Shown piece by piece: positions 17,091 through 29,100 of a stretch of DNA of 64,000 nucleotides. The DNA comes from Rhodococcus opacus. GTDB taxonomy: Bacteria > Actinomycetota > Actinomycetes > Mycobacteriales > Mycobacteriaceae. The position numbers were made by a program, and so were the translations under genes. The DNA lies in contig NZ_JAAXPA010000001.1 in NCBI RefSeq assembly GCF_012396235.1, positions 372,001-436,000 of the forward strand. Reading direction: 5' to 3'. The notes under the pieces were generated by a model that was given only the letters and a program-made list of their open reading frames with translations, searched no databases and had not been told where the DNA came from. The stretch's first letter is position 1; every line of letters starts with the position of its first letter.

Positions 17091-18221
17091 TCACAACCAG
17101 CCGCGGCGTTTGAAGATCGTGTACAGCCCGGCGCAGGTGAGCATCATCAGAGACAGGGCGAACGGATACCCACCGACACAGTGCAGTTCGGGCATGTGGT
17201 CGAAGTTCATGCCGTAGACCGTCCCGATCAGGGTGGGCGCGAACAGGATCGCCGCCCACGCCGACACCTTCTTGATCTCCTCGTTCTGCGCATAGCTGGC
17301 CTGGGTCAGGTTGCGCATCTCCTCGTTCTGCTCCTGCGACACCAGGGTGGCGTTGACGGTGAGGATGTTCCCGAGCAGCTGACGGAAGCCGTCGGCCCGC
17401 TCCACGACGACCGTCGCGTGGTCGGTGACGTCACGCAGATAACGCTGCAGTTCCTCGTCGGTGTTGTACTTCTCGAATCCCGCCGACAACCCGCGCAGCA
17501 TCCCGAGCAGCGGCCTTGTGGCCCTCTGGAATTCGATGACCTCGCGGGTGAGTTCGTAGATGCGCCGCGACACGCCCGGCGCTCCGCTGAACACCTCGGT
17601 CTCGATCTCGTCGATGTCGTTCTGCAGTCCGGCGACCACCGGCGCGTACCCGTCGACCACGGCGTCGAGGATGGCGTAGAGAACCGCCTCGGGTCCGAGC
17701 CGGAGCAGGTCCGGGTTGCTCTCCATCCGCCGGCGGACCGCCGACAGGTCGGGGGATTCGCTGTGCCGGACGGTGAGCACGAACGTCGGACCGCAGAAGA
17801 CGTGCAGCTCACCGAATTCGACGCGCTCGGTCTCGTCGCAGTAGCGCGCGGCGCGCAGGACCACGAACAGCGTCTTGCCGTAACGCTCCAGCTTGGGCCG
17901 CTGGTGGGCGACGATCGCGTCCTCGACTGCCAGCTCGTGCAGGTCGAATTGCTTTGCTGCCGCGTACAACTGGGCGTCGTTCGGCCGGTACATCCCGATC
18001 CACGCCATCGACGACGCGTCCGGCAGGCTCGCGAGAGCCTCCGACAGCGTGGCCGGGGTGGCCGTCTTCCGGCCGTCGCGGTAGACGGCGCTGTTGACCA
18101 CAGTTTCCTCCGCAGGCGTCGGTTCGACGGGCCGGCGGGTCACCGCGTGACCGGCGTCGGCGTCGGACAGACCGGCGGAACGGCTGGGGAGGAGGGAACG
18201 GATCGGACGCAGCTGAGGCAT
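17091..18221 (-). CDS. corA: CorA-type magnesium/cobalt channel
   Basis: A 376-residue CorA protein. A large N-terminal cytoplasmic domain is followed by a long helix and two C-terminal membrane segments. The signature YGMN lies between them (YGMNFDHMPE, about residues 336-345), and a basic tail (KRRGWL) closes the protein. CorA forms pentamers that let Mg2+ into the cell and close when inner Mg2+ is high. The ATG at 18221 is chosen although its ribosome binding site is weak. The frame stays open to a GTG at 18293, but that codon lies inside a stable hairpin. The transcript leader is structured, so regulation at the RNA level is possible. Confidence 0.9.
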   Translation of the reverse strand: MPQLRPIRSLLPSRSAGLSDADAGHAVTRRPVEPTPAEETVVNSAVYRDGRKTATPATLSEALASLPDASSMAWIGMYRPNDAQLYAAAKQFDLHELAVEDAIVAHQRPKLERYGKTLFVVLRAARYCDETERVEFGELHVFCGPTFVLTVRHSESPDLSAVRRRMESNPDLLRLGPEAVLYAILDAVVDGYAPVVAGLQNDIDEIETEVFSGAPGVSRRIYELTREVIEFQRATRPLLGMLRGLSAGFEKYNTDEELQRYLRDVTDHATVVVERADGFRQLLGNILTVNATLVSQEQNEEMRNLTQASYAQNEEIKKVSAWAAILFAPTLIGTVYGMNFDHMPELHCVGGYPFALSLMMLTCAGLYTIFKRRGWL

Positions 18222-18526
18222 GACACGGGGCTTTCGAGGGAAAGTGGGCAGCGCGGAACGGCGCTGAGGAACACGGACCGTGAAACCGCGCACCTACCGG
18301 TGGAACGGTTTCAGTTGGTACTCGGAGGTTGGCTTCTCATCGGATGCCACACCTCCTTGCTCTCTCGAAAATGGCAGTTCACGACCTCGGCGAACTGCAG
18401 ACCGGAGGACACGATACCCCCGGCGACCGGCCACGACAACCTGGGATCCCCGCCGTGTCGGTCCCGGATCCGGCGCCTGCAGCGGCAGATACTGGGCGGG
18501 CAACGAATCACCACCGAGAGGCCCCC
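18222..18526. other. Divergent intergenic region between corA and the exonuclease gene
   Basis: This 305-bp region holds the two divergent promoters. Besides the hairpin at 18281-18313, it contains two other short dyads: CAGCGC-6-GCGCTG (18249-18266) and GCAGTTC-11-GAACTGC (18374-18398). No protein-coding signal is visible. Confidence 0.5.
18281..18313 (-). promoter_or_regulatory. Nested hairpin in the corA leader
   Basis: An outer stem TGAAACCG/CGGTTTCA (18281-18288 with 18306-18313) encloses an inner stem CACC-TACC-GGTG (18291-18302). The structure lies 60 bp upstream of the corA ATG, on the transcribed side. It could be a metal-responsive RNA element or an operator. It does not match the M-box consensus well. 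Confidence 0.45.
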
Positions 18527-19222
18527 ATGACCAGCTGGTCGGACAGACCGATCTGCGCGTTCGACTTGGAGACGACGGGACCCGACCCCAGCGATGCCCG
18601 CATCGTCTCCGCGTGCATCGCCGTCGTCGACGCTCACCACTTCGAGTCGCGAACCTGGCTGCTCGACCCGGAGGTTCCCATCCCGCAGGGCGCCTCGGAC
18701 GTGCACGGAATCTCCACGGAGTACGCCCGGGCTCACGGACAGGACTACGCCACCGGGTACGGCGAGATCCGCGAGGCTCTACACGACGCGTGGACCCGCG
18801 ACCATGCCGTCGTCGCGTTCAACGCCTCCTACGACCTGACCGTCATGCACACCGAGGGTCTGCGCCTCGGGCTGACCGAACTCGTCACCGGCATCGTGGT
18901 CGACCCGTACGTCATCGACCGCGAGATGGATCGGTACCGGAAGGGCAGGCGCACTCTCGGCGCGGTGTGCGAGCACTACGGCATCGCGCTGGAGGACGCC
19001 CACGAGGCCGAGGCCGACGCGATCGCCGCCGCACACCTCGCCCGGACGCTCGCGCAGGAGTACCCGAATCTGCGGGCTCTGGACATCATGAGCCATCAGG
19101 CCGGCTGGCACGCGGAACGGCAACGCGACTTCGCCGACTACCTCGTCAGACAGGGCCGGGACGCATCGGACGTCAACGGTGAGTGGCCGATTCGCGGTCT
19201 CGCACAGTTCCGCATCGCCTGA
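18527..19222 (+). CDS. DEDDh 3'-5' exonuclease (DnaQ-like)
   Basis: A 231-residue exonuclease of the DnaQ/epsilon type. Exo I is CAFDLETTGPDP (about residues 10-21) with the metal-binding Asp and Glu. Exo II is VVAFNASYDLTVM (about residues 92-104). Exo III is HEAEADAIAAAHLA (about residues 160-173), with the His and Asp of the DEDDh subgroup. Such stand-alone proteins trim 3' ends of DNA or RNA or proofread in trans. The ATG at 18527 has GAGAGG upstream. The gene is divergent from corA, and its stop is only 6 bp from the convergent stop of the giant NRPS gene, with no terminator between. Confidence 0.88.
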   Translation: MTSWSDRPICAFDLETTGPDPSDARIVSACIAVVDAHHFESRTWLLDPEVPIPQGASDVHGISTEYARAHGQDYATGYGEIREALHDAWTRDHAVVAFNASYDLTVMHTEGLRLGLTELVTGIVVDPYVIDREMDRYRKGRRTLGAVCEHYGIALEDAHEAEADAIAAAHLARTLAQEYPNLRALDIMSHQAGWHAERQRDFADYLVRQGRDASDVNGEWPIRGLAQFRIA

Positions 19223-19228
19223 TCCGAT

Positions 19229-22200
19229 TCACGGCCGTTCGGCGAGCGCGCGCGACAGGACCGGCCCGATGACGGCGAGGGACTGCGGCTCGATCATCTC
19301 GTTGTGCCCGCAGTCCACGGGCCGCTCGTCGATCCGGCCGGTCACGAGCGGCCGCCACTCGGCCGCCGACCGCGCACGGGTCGCGCCGTTCCCGTCGCGG
19401 CTGGCGGGGAAGATGAGCAGGTCCCCGTCGTAGACCCGCGGCACGAAGTGGTGGGCGAGCCACCGCGAATTCTCGTATCCCGCGGTGATCCGTTCGAGGT
19501 CGTGCCCGCGCACTCCGGTCTCGGTCCCGAACGACTCGTCGATCAACCGGGCCGCGTGCTCGTAGGTCATCTCACCGTCGCCCTCGGTCTGGAGTCCCAG
19601 CCCGCGCAGGAGGTCCCGGATCTCCAGCCTGCCGACCAGCGGGTCCTCGCCGCCCACGGGGTAGCTGTCCATGACGGCGAGTGTCGCTACCTCTTCGCCG
19701 GCCCTCTGCAGTTCGACCGCCATGGCGTGCGCGATGACCCCGCCGAGGGACCAGCCGAGCAGGTCGTACGGTCCGGTGGGCTGGATGGCCTGCATCTCCT
19801 CGACGTATCGGTGGGCCAGTTGCTCGATCGTCCGGTAGTCGCCGTCACCGCTGATCGTGGGCAGCTGCAGTCCGTATGCCGGCCGGTCGGGAGGGAGATA
19901 CTGCACCAGACCTGCGTACCCCCAGGACAGACCGATGCCCGGATGCACGCAGAACAGCGGTCGCCCGCTTCCCTGCGCACGCAGCGGAATCACCACGGCG
20001 AGTGCCTCTTCCATACCGGCGCTCCGGTGTGGAAGGTCGAGGCGGCGGGCGATTCCCGCCGGTGTCGGGTCGAGGAACATCCACTGCAGCGGAACCCTCC
20101 GATCCAACGCCGCCTGCAGTGCGCTGACGATCCTGGTGGCGAGGAGCGAATTTCCACCGAGATCGAAGAAGCTGTCCGCGGTGCCCACCCGGTCCACTCC
20201 GAGTACCTCCGCGAAGGCGTCCACGACGATGCGCTCGTTGTCCGTGGCCGGTGCCCGGAACGCCGCACCGGTCGAGCCGAATTCCGGGGCGGGCAACGCC
20301 TTCCGGTCGAGCTTGCCCACCGGGGTCATCGGAATCCGATCGAGAACGACCACCGCGGACGGCACCATGTGGGTGGGCAGGCGCTCGGACGCGTAGGTGC
20401 GCAGCCCCGCGGGCTCCACCTCCTGCCCGTCCTGAACCCGCACGTACGAGGCGAGCACGGTGTCACCGGACGGGCCGGTGTGGCCGATGGTGGCGGCGAA
20501 GGCAACCGCCGGGTGCCGGGCGAGCACGGCGTCGATCTCCCCGAGTTCGATGCGGAAACCACGGACCTTGACCTGGAAGTCGCTGCGGCCGATGTACTCG
20601 AGTGCGCTTGCCGTCTTCCGCCAGCGCACCACGTCGCCGGTCCGGTACATCCGGGTGCCCGGTTCCCCGAAATTGCAGGCGACGAATCGTTCCGCGGTGA
20701 GCGCCGACCGGTTGTGGTACCCGCGTGCCATACCCGGTCCGGCGATGTACAACTCGCCCGGTACGCCGACCGGGACCGGCTGCAGTCTCTCGTCGAGGAC
20801 CAGGAACGCGAAACCCCGTGCGGGAGACCCGATGTTCACGCCCTCACCGGGTCGCATCGCGGCGCTGACGCTCGCCTGAATCGTGGTCTCCGTGGGCCCG
20901 TATCCGCTGTGCAGGCTCCGCCCCGGCGCCCACCGCGCCACCACTTCCGGCGGGCACGCCTCGCCCACCAGATCCAGGACCCGGAGCGAATCGAGTCCGT
21001 CGTTGTCGAGGGCCGCCAGCGCGGTCGGCGTGATGGTCGCATGGGTCACCTGCTCGCGACGGAACAGATCCGCCAGGTCGCTGCCCCCGATGACGGCAGG
21101 CGGCACGATCACGACGCGCGCCGACGCACTGAACGCCATCATCAGCTCGAACACCGACGCGTCGAAGCTCGGGGACGCCAACTGCGAGACCCGGGACTCG
21201 TGCGTGACCTGGAACCATTCGTGGGTCTCCGCGGTGAAATCGGCCATGCCCCGGTGGGTGACGGTCACGCCCTTCGGTCTTCCGGTCGACCCCGACGTGT
21301 AGATGAGATAGGCCGGGTGGGCGAGGTGCAGCGGCCTCGTCCGCTCCTCGTCGGTGATCGGTGCCGGCGACACGTCCGCCGCCTGCGCGGCGAAGTCCTC
21401 GTCGTCGAGGACCAGCCACGGAACGGTGTCGGGCAGGGTGCTCCGGCGACTCCTCACGGTGAGGCCGAGCGCGGCCCGGCAATCGGTGAGCATGTATTCG
21501 ATACGGTCGCGCGGGTAGGTGGGGTCGACGGGTACGAGCGCCGCGCCCGCCTTGGTGATCGACCAGATCGAGATCACCGACTCGATCGACCGGGGCATGC
21601 CGACAGCCACGAACGTCTCCGGTCCCACCCCTCGGTCGCGGAGAACCCGGGCCACCCGGTTGGACCACTCGTCGAGTTGGCGGTAGGTCACGCGCCGGTC
21701 CTCGAGGGACATGGCCACCGAGTCCGGGTCGAGCGCGGCGGCGGCCGTCAGCAGGTCGGGCCACAGCTCGGGGCGCACCTCCGGCGCGCCGCGGGCAGGG
21801 ACCATCGCCCGCAGCTCCGCCTCGTCGAGGAGGGGGAGGTCGCCGATCGGCCGGTCGGGGTTCACGGTGACGGCGTCGAGGATCCGCACGAAGCGGTCGG
21901 CGAAGCCACGGACCGTGTCGGGGTCGAAGAGATCGGTGGCGAAGTCGACGGCGCCGTTCATCCCCGCGGGCGCACCGTTCGCGTCGAACTCCTCCGCCAG
22001 GAGGAATTCGAGATCCACCTTGACCACGGCGAGCCCGGGATCGATTCCACGGACTTCCAGTCCCGGCAGTGTCAGGGCCGGTCGCTCGTTGTTCTGGAAT
22101 TCCAGCGACACCTGGACGAGCGGCGCATACGCCGTCGATCGGGTCGGCCCGACCGCCTCCACCACCCGCTCGAACGGAACGTCGGCATGCGCGAAGGCGC

Positions 22201-23169
22201 CGAGGTCGACGTCGCGACAGTGCGCGGCAAGGGCGGTGAACGACTCGGCCGCATCCACCTGCGTGCGCAGGGCGAGCGTGCCCACGAACATGCCCACCAG
22301 ATCGTCGAGTGCGGGCTCTCCCCGGCCGGCGATCGGGGTGCCGACGGCGACGTCCGGAGTTCCACCGAGGCGGCTGAGCAACACCGCGAGGGCGGCGTGC
22401 ACGGTCATGAATTCGGTGGAGCCGAGCCGTCGCGACAACTCCCGGATGCGACGGTGAAGGTCGCTGTCGACGGAGAAGTGGATGCGCTCGCCGCGGAAGG
22501 ACTGCTGGGACGGCCGATCCCGATCGGTGGGGAGTTCCAGGAGATCGGGGGCGCCGGCCAGCGCGATCGTCCAGTAGTCGAGTTGCCGCGATATCAGCGA
22601 CTGGGGGTCGTCGTCCGAACCCAGCGATTCCCGTTGCCACAGGGCGTAATCGGCGTACTGCACCGGCAGGGGCGCCCAGTCGGGCGCGCCGCCGGAGACG
22701 CGGGCGCCGTACGCCGTCATCACGTCGCGCACCAGCGGGACCATCGAGAACCCGTCTGCCGAGATGTGGTGCACCACCACGGCGAGTACGTGCTCGGTAG
22801 CGCTCAGTGAATACAGCCCGACCCGCAACGGAAGCCTCACGGTGACATCGAAACCCGCCGAGACGAGCCGGGTCACTTCCTCCCGCAGCTGCTCGTCCGA
22901 GACGGTGACGGGGATCAGCGCGGGCACCGCACCCGCAGCGGGCAGGATCTGCTGAACCGGCCAGTCGCCGCGGACCGGGAACATCGTGCGCAGCGACTCG
23001 TGCCGGGCGACGACATCGGTGAGCGCCGAATTCAGCGCTCCCACATCGAGGTCCCCGCTGAGTGTCACCACGATCGGGATGTTGTAGGCGGCCGAGGTGG
23101 TGTCGAGCTGGTTGACGAACCACATCCGCTGCTGCGCGAACGACAGCGGAATGTCCTCGGGCCGGGCGC
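19229..23169 (-). other. NRPS module 7: C - A - T - thioesterase
   Basis: The C domain has HHISADG. The A pocket D-A-F-T-D-V-G-I-Q is unassigned and unlike the terminal module of the upstream NRPS. The T motif is LGGNSL. The thioesterase has GWSLGG and a late GHNEMIEP carrying the catalytic His. Hydrolytic release and cyclisation cannot be told apart from the sequence. Confidence 0.82.
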
Positions 23170-26100
23170 GGGCCGCGAGCACCGGTCGTCCGGACGGCTC
23201 CGCACCGGCGTGCTCGATCCGTGCCGCCAGCGCGGCGACCGTGGGCGCCTCGAACAGATCACGCACCCCGCACTCGGTGCCGAGCAGCGCTCGCAGCCGC
23301 GCCATCACCCGGGTGGCGCTCAGGGAGTTTCCGCCGATGTCGAAGAAACCGGCGTCGGCGCCGACACGCCCCAGCCCGAGTACGTCCGCGAAGACTCCGG
23401 CCACCGTTTCCTCGATCGGACCGATCGGCACCCGGTCGTGCCCCGTCCCGGAGAGCAGATCGGGCTCGGGCAGTGCCGTGCGGTCCAGCTTGCCGACCGC
23501 CGTCAGTGGAATGTGATCCAGAACCGTGATCGAGGTGGGCACCATGTGGGACGGCAGGCGGTCCGCCAGGTGCCGGGTGAGTACCGCCGTGTCGAGGGAG
23601 CGACCCGACGTCGGAACGACGTACGACACCAGCAGGGCGTCTCCCGCAGGACCGCGATGCGCGAGAGTGGCGGCGAATCCGACGTCCGGTTCCGACATGA
23701 GGGTGGAGTCGATCTCGCCGAGTTCGATTCGGAAACCGCGCACCTTCACCTGGAAGTCGGTGCGGCCCACGTACTCGATGCTGTGGTCTGCCGTCCACCG
23801 CACGATGTCACCGGTGCGATACATCCTCTCCCCGGGACGGACGGGGTCGGCGACGAACCGCTCGGCGGTGAGTGCCGGTCGGCGGTGGTAGCCGCGGGCC
23901 AGACCGGCCCCGGCGAGATACAACTCGCCCGGAACCCCCACGGGGACCGGTTGCAGCCGGGAGTCGAGCACCAGTTCCGTCACCCCGCGGATCGGCCCGC
24001 CGATGGTGATCGGGTGCCCGGGGACCATCGGCTCGCTGATGTTGGACATGATCGTCGTCTCGGTCGGTCCGTACGCGTTGTACAGCCGGCGGCCCGGCGC
24101 CCAACGGGCGACGAGTTCGGGCGGGCAGGCCTCGCCGCCGAACACCAGGTCCGTGAGCTGCGCCAGCCCGGCCGGATCGAGTGACGCCAACGCAGCGGTG
24201 GTGATGAAGGCGTGGGTCACGCCCCGGTCGGCCAGAAGCCGCGCGAGTTCGTCGCCGCCGAACACGGTGGGCGGCGCGATCACCATCGTCGCGCCGGCAC
24301 CGAAGGCCTGCAGGTACTCGAACACCGACCCGTCGAAACTCGGTGTGGAGAAGTGCAGAGTCCGGGACTGCGGTGTCGCACCGAAACGTTCGAGCTGGTC
24401 CAGAGCGAAGTTGTCCAGTCCGCGATGGGTGACCACCACACCCTTGGGCACACCCGTGGACCCCGACGTGTACACGGCGTACACCGCGGTGTCCAGCGTG
24501 ATCGGACCGCTCCGGTCGACATCGGTCACGGCTGCCGCCGGGCGCTCGGCGCACTCGGCCGCGAAGCCGGGTTCGTCCAGGGCCAGCCAGTTCGCGGTGC
24601 CCGGGAGCCGGTCTCGGTGTTCGGTCGTGGTCACGCCGAGAGTTACTCCGGAATCGACGAGCATGTGCGTGATGCGCTCGTCGGGGTAGTTCGGATCGAT
24701 CGGCACGAACGCCGCACCGGTCTTCGCCACCGCCCACACCGACAGCACTGAGTCGAGGGACCGCGGTATCCCGATGGCCACGAACGTCTCCGGGCCCGCC
24801 CCCCGCGCGATGAGTGCGCGCGCCAGGCGATTCGACCGCTCGTCCAGGTCGCCGTAGCTCACGTCGCCGTCCTCGGAGGACAGTGCGATCGCCCCCGGAT
24901 CGAGCGCGGCCCCCTCTTCGAGGATCTGCGGCAGCGTGCGGGTCGACCCGCCCGGACCGCCGCGGACCGGCACCAGATCGGCGCGCTCCCGGTCGGTCAG
25001 CAGCGACAGCGCGGCCAGCGGCTGGTCCGGACGAGCGCACGCGTCGAGCACTCGCAGCACGCGTCCGGCGATGTCGTCGATGGTGTCCGCGTCGAAGACG
25101 TCCGGGAGGTACTCGAACTTCAGGCGCAGACGAGCGTCGGCGGATGCCACGAGACTCAACGGATAGTGGGCCGCATCTCGCGCGTCCACTCCGGCGACGC
25201 GCATTCCGGCGATGTCGGTCTCGGTGGAGAGCCCGGCGCGGTCGACGGGGTACGACTCGAACACCGTCAACGTGTCGAATCCGACCTCCGGTCCGGCGGC
25301 ACTCTGGATTTCGGCCAGCCCGAGGTGGTGGTGATCCAGCAACGCCGCCTGCTCGGCCTGCACCCGTTCCAGCAGGGCGCCCACCGTGTCGTCGGGGCGC
25401 AGCCTCACCCGGACGGGCAGTGTGTTGATGAACAGTCCGACCATCGTCTCGATGCCGGTCAACTCGGGGGGCCGCCCCGAGACGGTGGCGCCGAACAGCA
25501 CGTCGTCTCGGGCGGTCAACGTACCCAGCACAATCCCCCAGGAGACCTGAACGAGCGTGTTGACGGTCAGTCCCCGCGAACGCGCGACGTCGCGCAGGCG
25601 GGTGGTGTGGTCCTCGTCCAGGTCGAAGACGAACTCGTCGGACATCGTGGACAACCGCCGTCCCCGGTCCGAGTGGGCCAGCAACGTCGGTCCGTCCACC
25701 CCGGCGAGGGCCCGAGCCCACACCTCACGGGAGGCGCCCTGATCTCGGCGGCTCATCCACCCCAGGTAGTCGCGGTACCCGCGAACGCGGGGCAGCGGCG
25801 ACGGGTCCCCGTCGGTGGCGTACAGCGTCAGCAACTCCCGGACCAGCAGCGGCATCGACCAGCCGTCGAGGAGGATGTGGTGGTTCGTCGACACCAGCCG
25901 GTAGCGGTTCGGCGCGGTAGCGATCAACAGGAACCGGATCAGCGGGGCACGCGTCAGGTCGAACGGGCGACCCCGGTCCTCGGCCAGTAGTCGCGCGACC
26001 TCGGACGCCGCAGCGTCCTCGTCGAGAGCCGTGAGATCGACCTCGCGCCAGGGCGCCTCCACCCTTCGACGGATCACCTGAACTGCGTTGCCGTCGACGT

Positions 26101-29100
26101 CGTGCCGGAAGCAGGCGCGCAGATTGGCGTGCCGGTCCAGCAGGGCGTCGGCCGCGCGGCGCAGTCGATGCGGATCCACGGCGCCCTCGAGTTCGAGGCT
26201 CACCTGCACCAGGTAGGCGTCGAGGGAGTCGTCGGCGAGTTCGGAGTGGAAGAGCATGCCGGACTGCAGGGGCGACAGCGGCCACACGTCCGTCAGGTCC
26301 GGACAGATGTGTTCGAGGTCCTCGATCGCATCCTCTCGAAGTTCGACGAGATCGAGATCCGACGGCGTGAACCCACCGCCACCCGACTCCGTATGCGTGC
26401 CGAGAGCAGCGAGCGCCTGCAGCCATAGCTGCGCGAGTTCCTCGACCTCCTCGTGGGTGAGGACGCCCGGAGGGTAGGTCCACGTGGAGTTCAGCTGGGG
26501 GCCGTCGCCCGAGTCGACGGTCATCGCGTTGACGTCGACGACGGCCGCGACGGGCACCGCCGACTTCTCGCGCAGTCCGGGTTCCTCGACCGGCACCCAC
26601 CCCTCGTCGGTCTCCGTGGCGGTCCGGCCCATTCTGCCGAGGTAGTTGAAGCTGACCTGAGGCGTCGGCAGCGGTGAAAGAACGTGCGCCGTCTCGTCGT
26701 TCAGGTACCGGAGTAGTCCGAAACCGATGCCGTGGTCGGGAACGGCGAGGAGTTGCTCCTTCACGGACTTGAGCGCGACCCCCGCGGACGGGCCCGCGGC
26801 GAACGCGTCGTCGAGGTCCACCCCGCTCAGATCGAGTCGCACCGGGAAGAGGGTGGTGAACCAGCCGATCGTGCGCGCGAGATCCGCGCCCGGCACCACG
26901 TGCTCCTCTCGACCGTGTCCCTCGAGACCCACCAGCGCGCCGGGGAGTTCGATCCCGCGGCGTCGCCGCCAACTCGTCAGCGCCATGGTCAGTGCCGTCA
27001 GCAGCGCATCTCCCACACCGGCGTGGAAGGCCCGCGGCACGGTTGTCAGGAGGGTCTCGGTCAACGGGGCAGAAACTCGTACCGCGAAGTGCGCGGCGGT
27101 CGCAGCGGTGTCCGACACGGTCACCGGGCGCGACCCCAGCAGCGGGTCGGGCGCGTTCAGCATTCCCCGCCACAGTTCGACCTCGGCGGTGCGCTGGGGT
27201 TCGCGCGCGGCGTCGGCGAGTGCGTGTGCCCACCGGCGCATCGACGTTCCCGGTGGCTCGAGCGCCGGTTCCGCGCCGGACTGCAGTTGCGCGCACACCG
27301 CGGCGAGGTCGGGGATCAGGATCCGCCAGGACACACCGTCCATCGCCAGATGATGGACGACGATCAACACGCGACTCGGATGGTCGCCGTCCAGCCAGAC
27401 CGCCTGCAGCATCACGCCCGACTCCGGGTCGAGCCGATCGAGGGCACTGTCGAGTTCGGCGCCGACATCGTCCACCCGGCCCCGGCGGAGAACGCTCGCC
27501 GCCCGCACCGATCCTTCGGCCTGCACCTCCATCGACCAGCCCTCTTCGGTGCGGGACGTGCGGTACAACCGCGCCCGCAACAGGTCGTGCCGATCCAGCA
27601 CGGCCTGCAGCGCCGCCGTCAGGGTGTCGTCGTCCACCGAGGCGGGCAGCGTGAACAGAGCGGACTGCGAGTAGCGGCGGAAATCCCCACCCCGGGCGAG
27701 CATCCACCGCACGATCGGAGTCAGCGGAATCTCGCCGATCCCGGCCCCGGGCAGCTCGTCGAGAACCACCGTCCCGTCATCCGTTCCGGCCGCCGCGGCC
27801 AGCCCGGCAACGGTTTTGCGCTCGAACACCTCGCGCGGCGAAATCAGTATCCCGGCGGCCTTGGCGCGGGTGACCAGCTGGATGGACATGATCGAATCCC
27901 CGCCGAGGGCGAAGAACGAGTCGTCCACCCCCACCGAGTCGAGGCCGAGGACCTCCGCGAACAGCTCCACGAGGGTCCGTTCCGTCTCGGTGACCGGACC
28001 GCGGCCCACGGTCATTCGCTGTCCGAAGTCCGGTTCGGGCAGAGCTTTCCGATCGAGTTTGCCGTTCACCGTCCGCGGCATCTCGTCGAGAACCACCACG
28101 GCGGCCGGCACCATATGCGACGCCAATCGCTCGGCGGCCGTATCGATGATCGCCGCCGGGTCGATCGCGACACCGGTCTCCGGCACCACGTACCCCACCA
28201 ACCGGTCCCCGCGTGCCGTCACCGCAGACTGCGCCACCCCCTCGCACGCGAGCAGCGCCGACTCCACCTCACCGAGTTCGATCCGGTAGCCCTTGACCTG
28301 CACCTGGAGGTCGTTGCGGCCGAGGTATTCCAGCTGTCCGTGCCCGTTCCACCTGCCCAGGTCGCCGGACCGGTACATCCGGGCCCCGGGAGTGAAGGGG
28401 TCGGCGACGAATCGGCCGGACGTGAGGGCCTGCCGGCCGAGATAGCCACGTGCGACCTGCGCCCCGGAGACGTACATCTCCCCGACCACGCCCGGCGGCA
28501 CCGGATGCAGTCGTCCGTCGAGCACGTACACGCGCAGTCCGGGCAGTCCCCGGCCGATCACGGAGGCGGGCTCCTCCTCGACGACGTCCCGGGCGATCGG
28601 CAGGTGGCTGACGTGCACGGTGGTTTCCGTGATGCCGTACATGTTGACCAGGACCGGCGCGGTGTCGCCCCGGCGTGCGTACCAGCGCCGCAACTGGCCG
28701 AACTCGAGGGCCTCCCCGCCGAAGATGACGTACCGCAGCGACAGGCCGGGACCACCGGCGAGACGATCGGCCTCCGCCAATTGGTAGAAGGCGGTGGGGG
28801 TTTGATTCACGACCGTGACTGCTTCGTCGCGCAATAGTTCGAGGAACTTCGCGGGTGAGCGCGCCGTGAAGTAGTCCACCAGCACCAGCCGTCCGCCGTG
28901 CGCGAGCGCTCCCCACATTTCCCACACCGAGAAGTCGAACGCGGCGGAATGGAACATGGTCCACACGTCGGCCGGTCCGAATCCGAACAGCGTCTGGGTG
29001 TTCGCCAGCAACGTGATCACGTTGCGGTGCGAGACCTGCACGCCCTTCGGCTGCCCGGTGGAACCGGACGTGTAGATCACGTACGCCACCGAGTCCAGGT

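Noticed and set aside
18222-18320. M-box type magnesium riboswitch upstream of corA.
   Set aside because: Only a GGTAGGTG stretch resembles the consensus; the remaining conserved blocks are missing. Kept as an unassigned structured leader.
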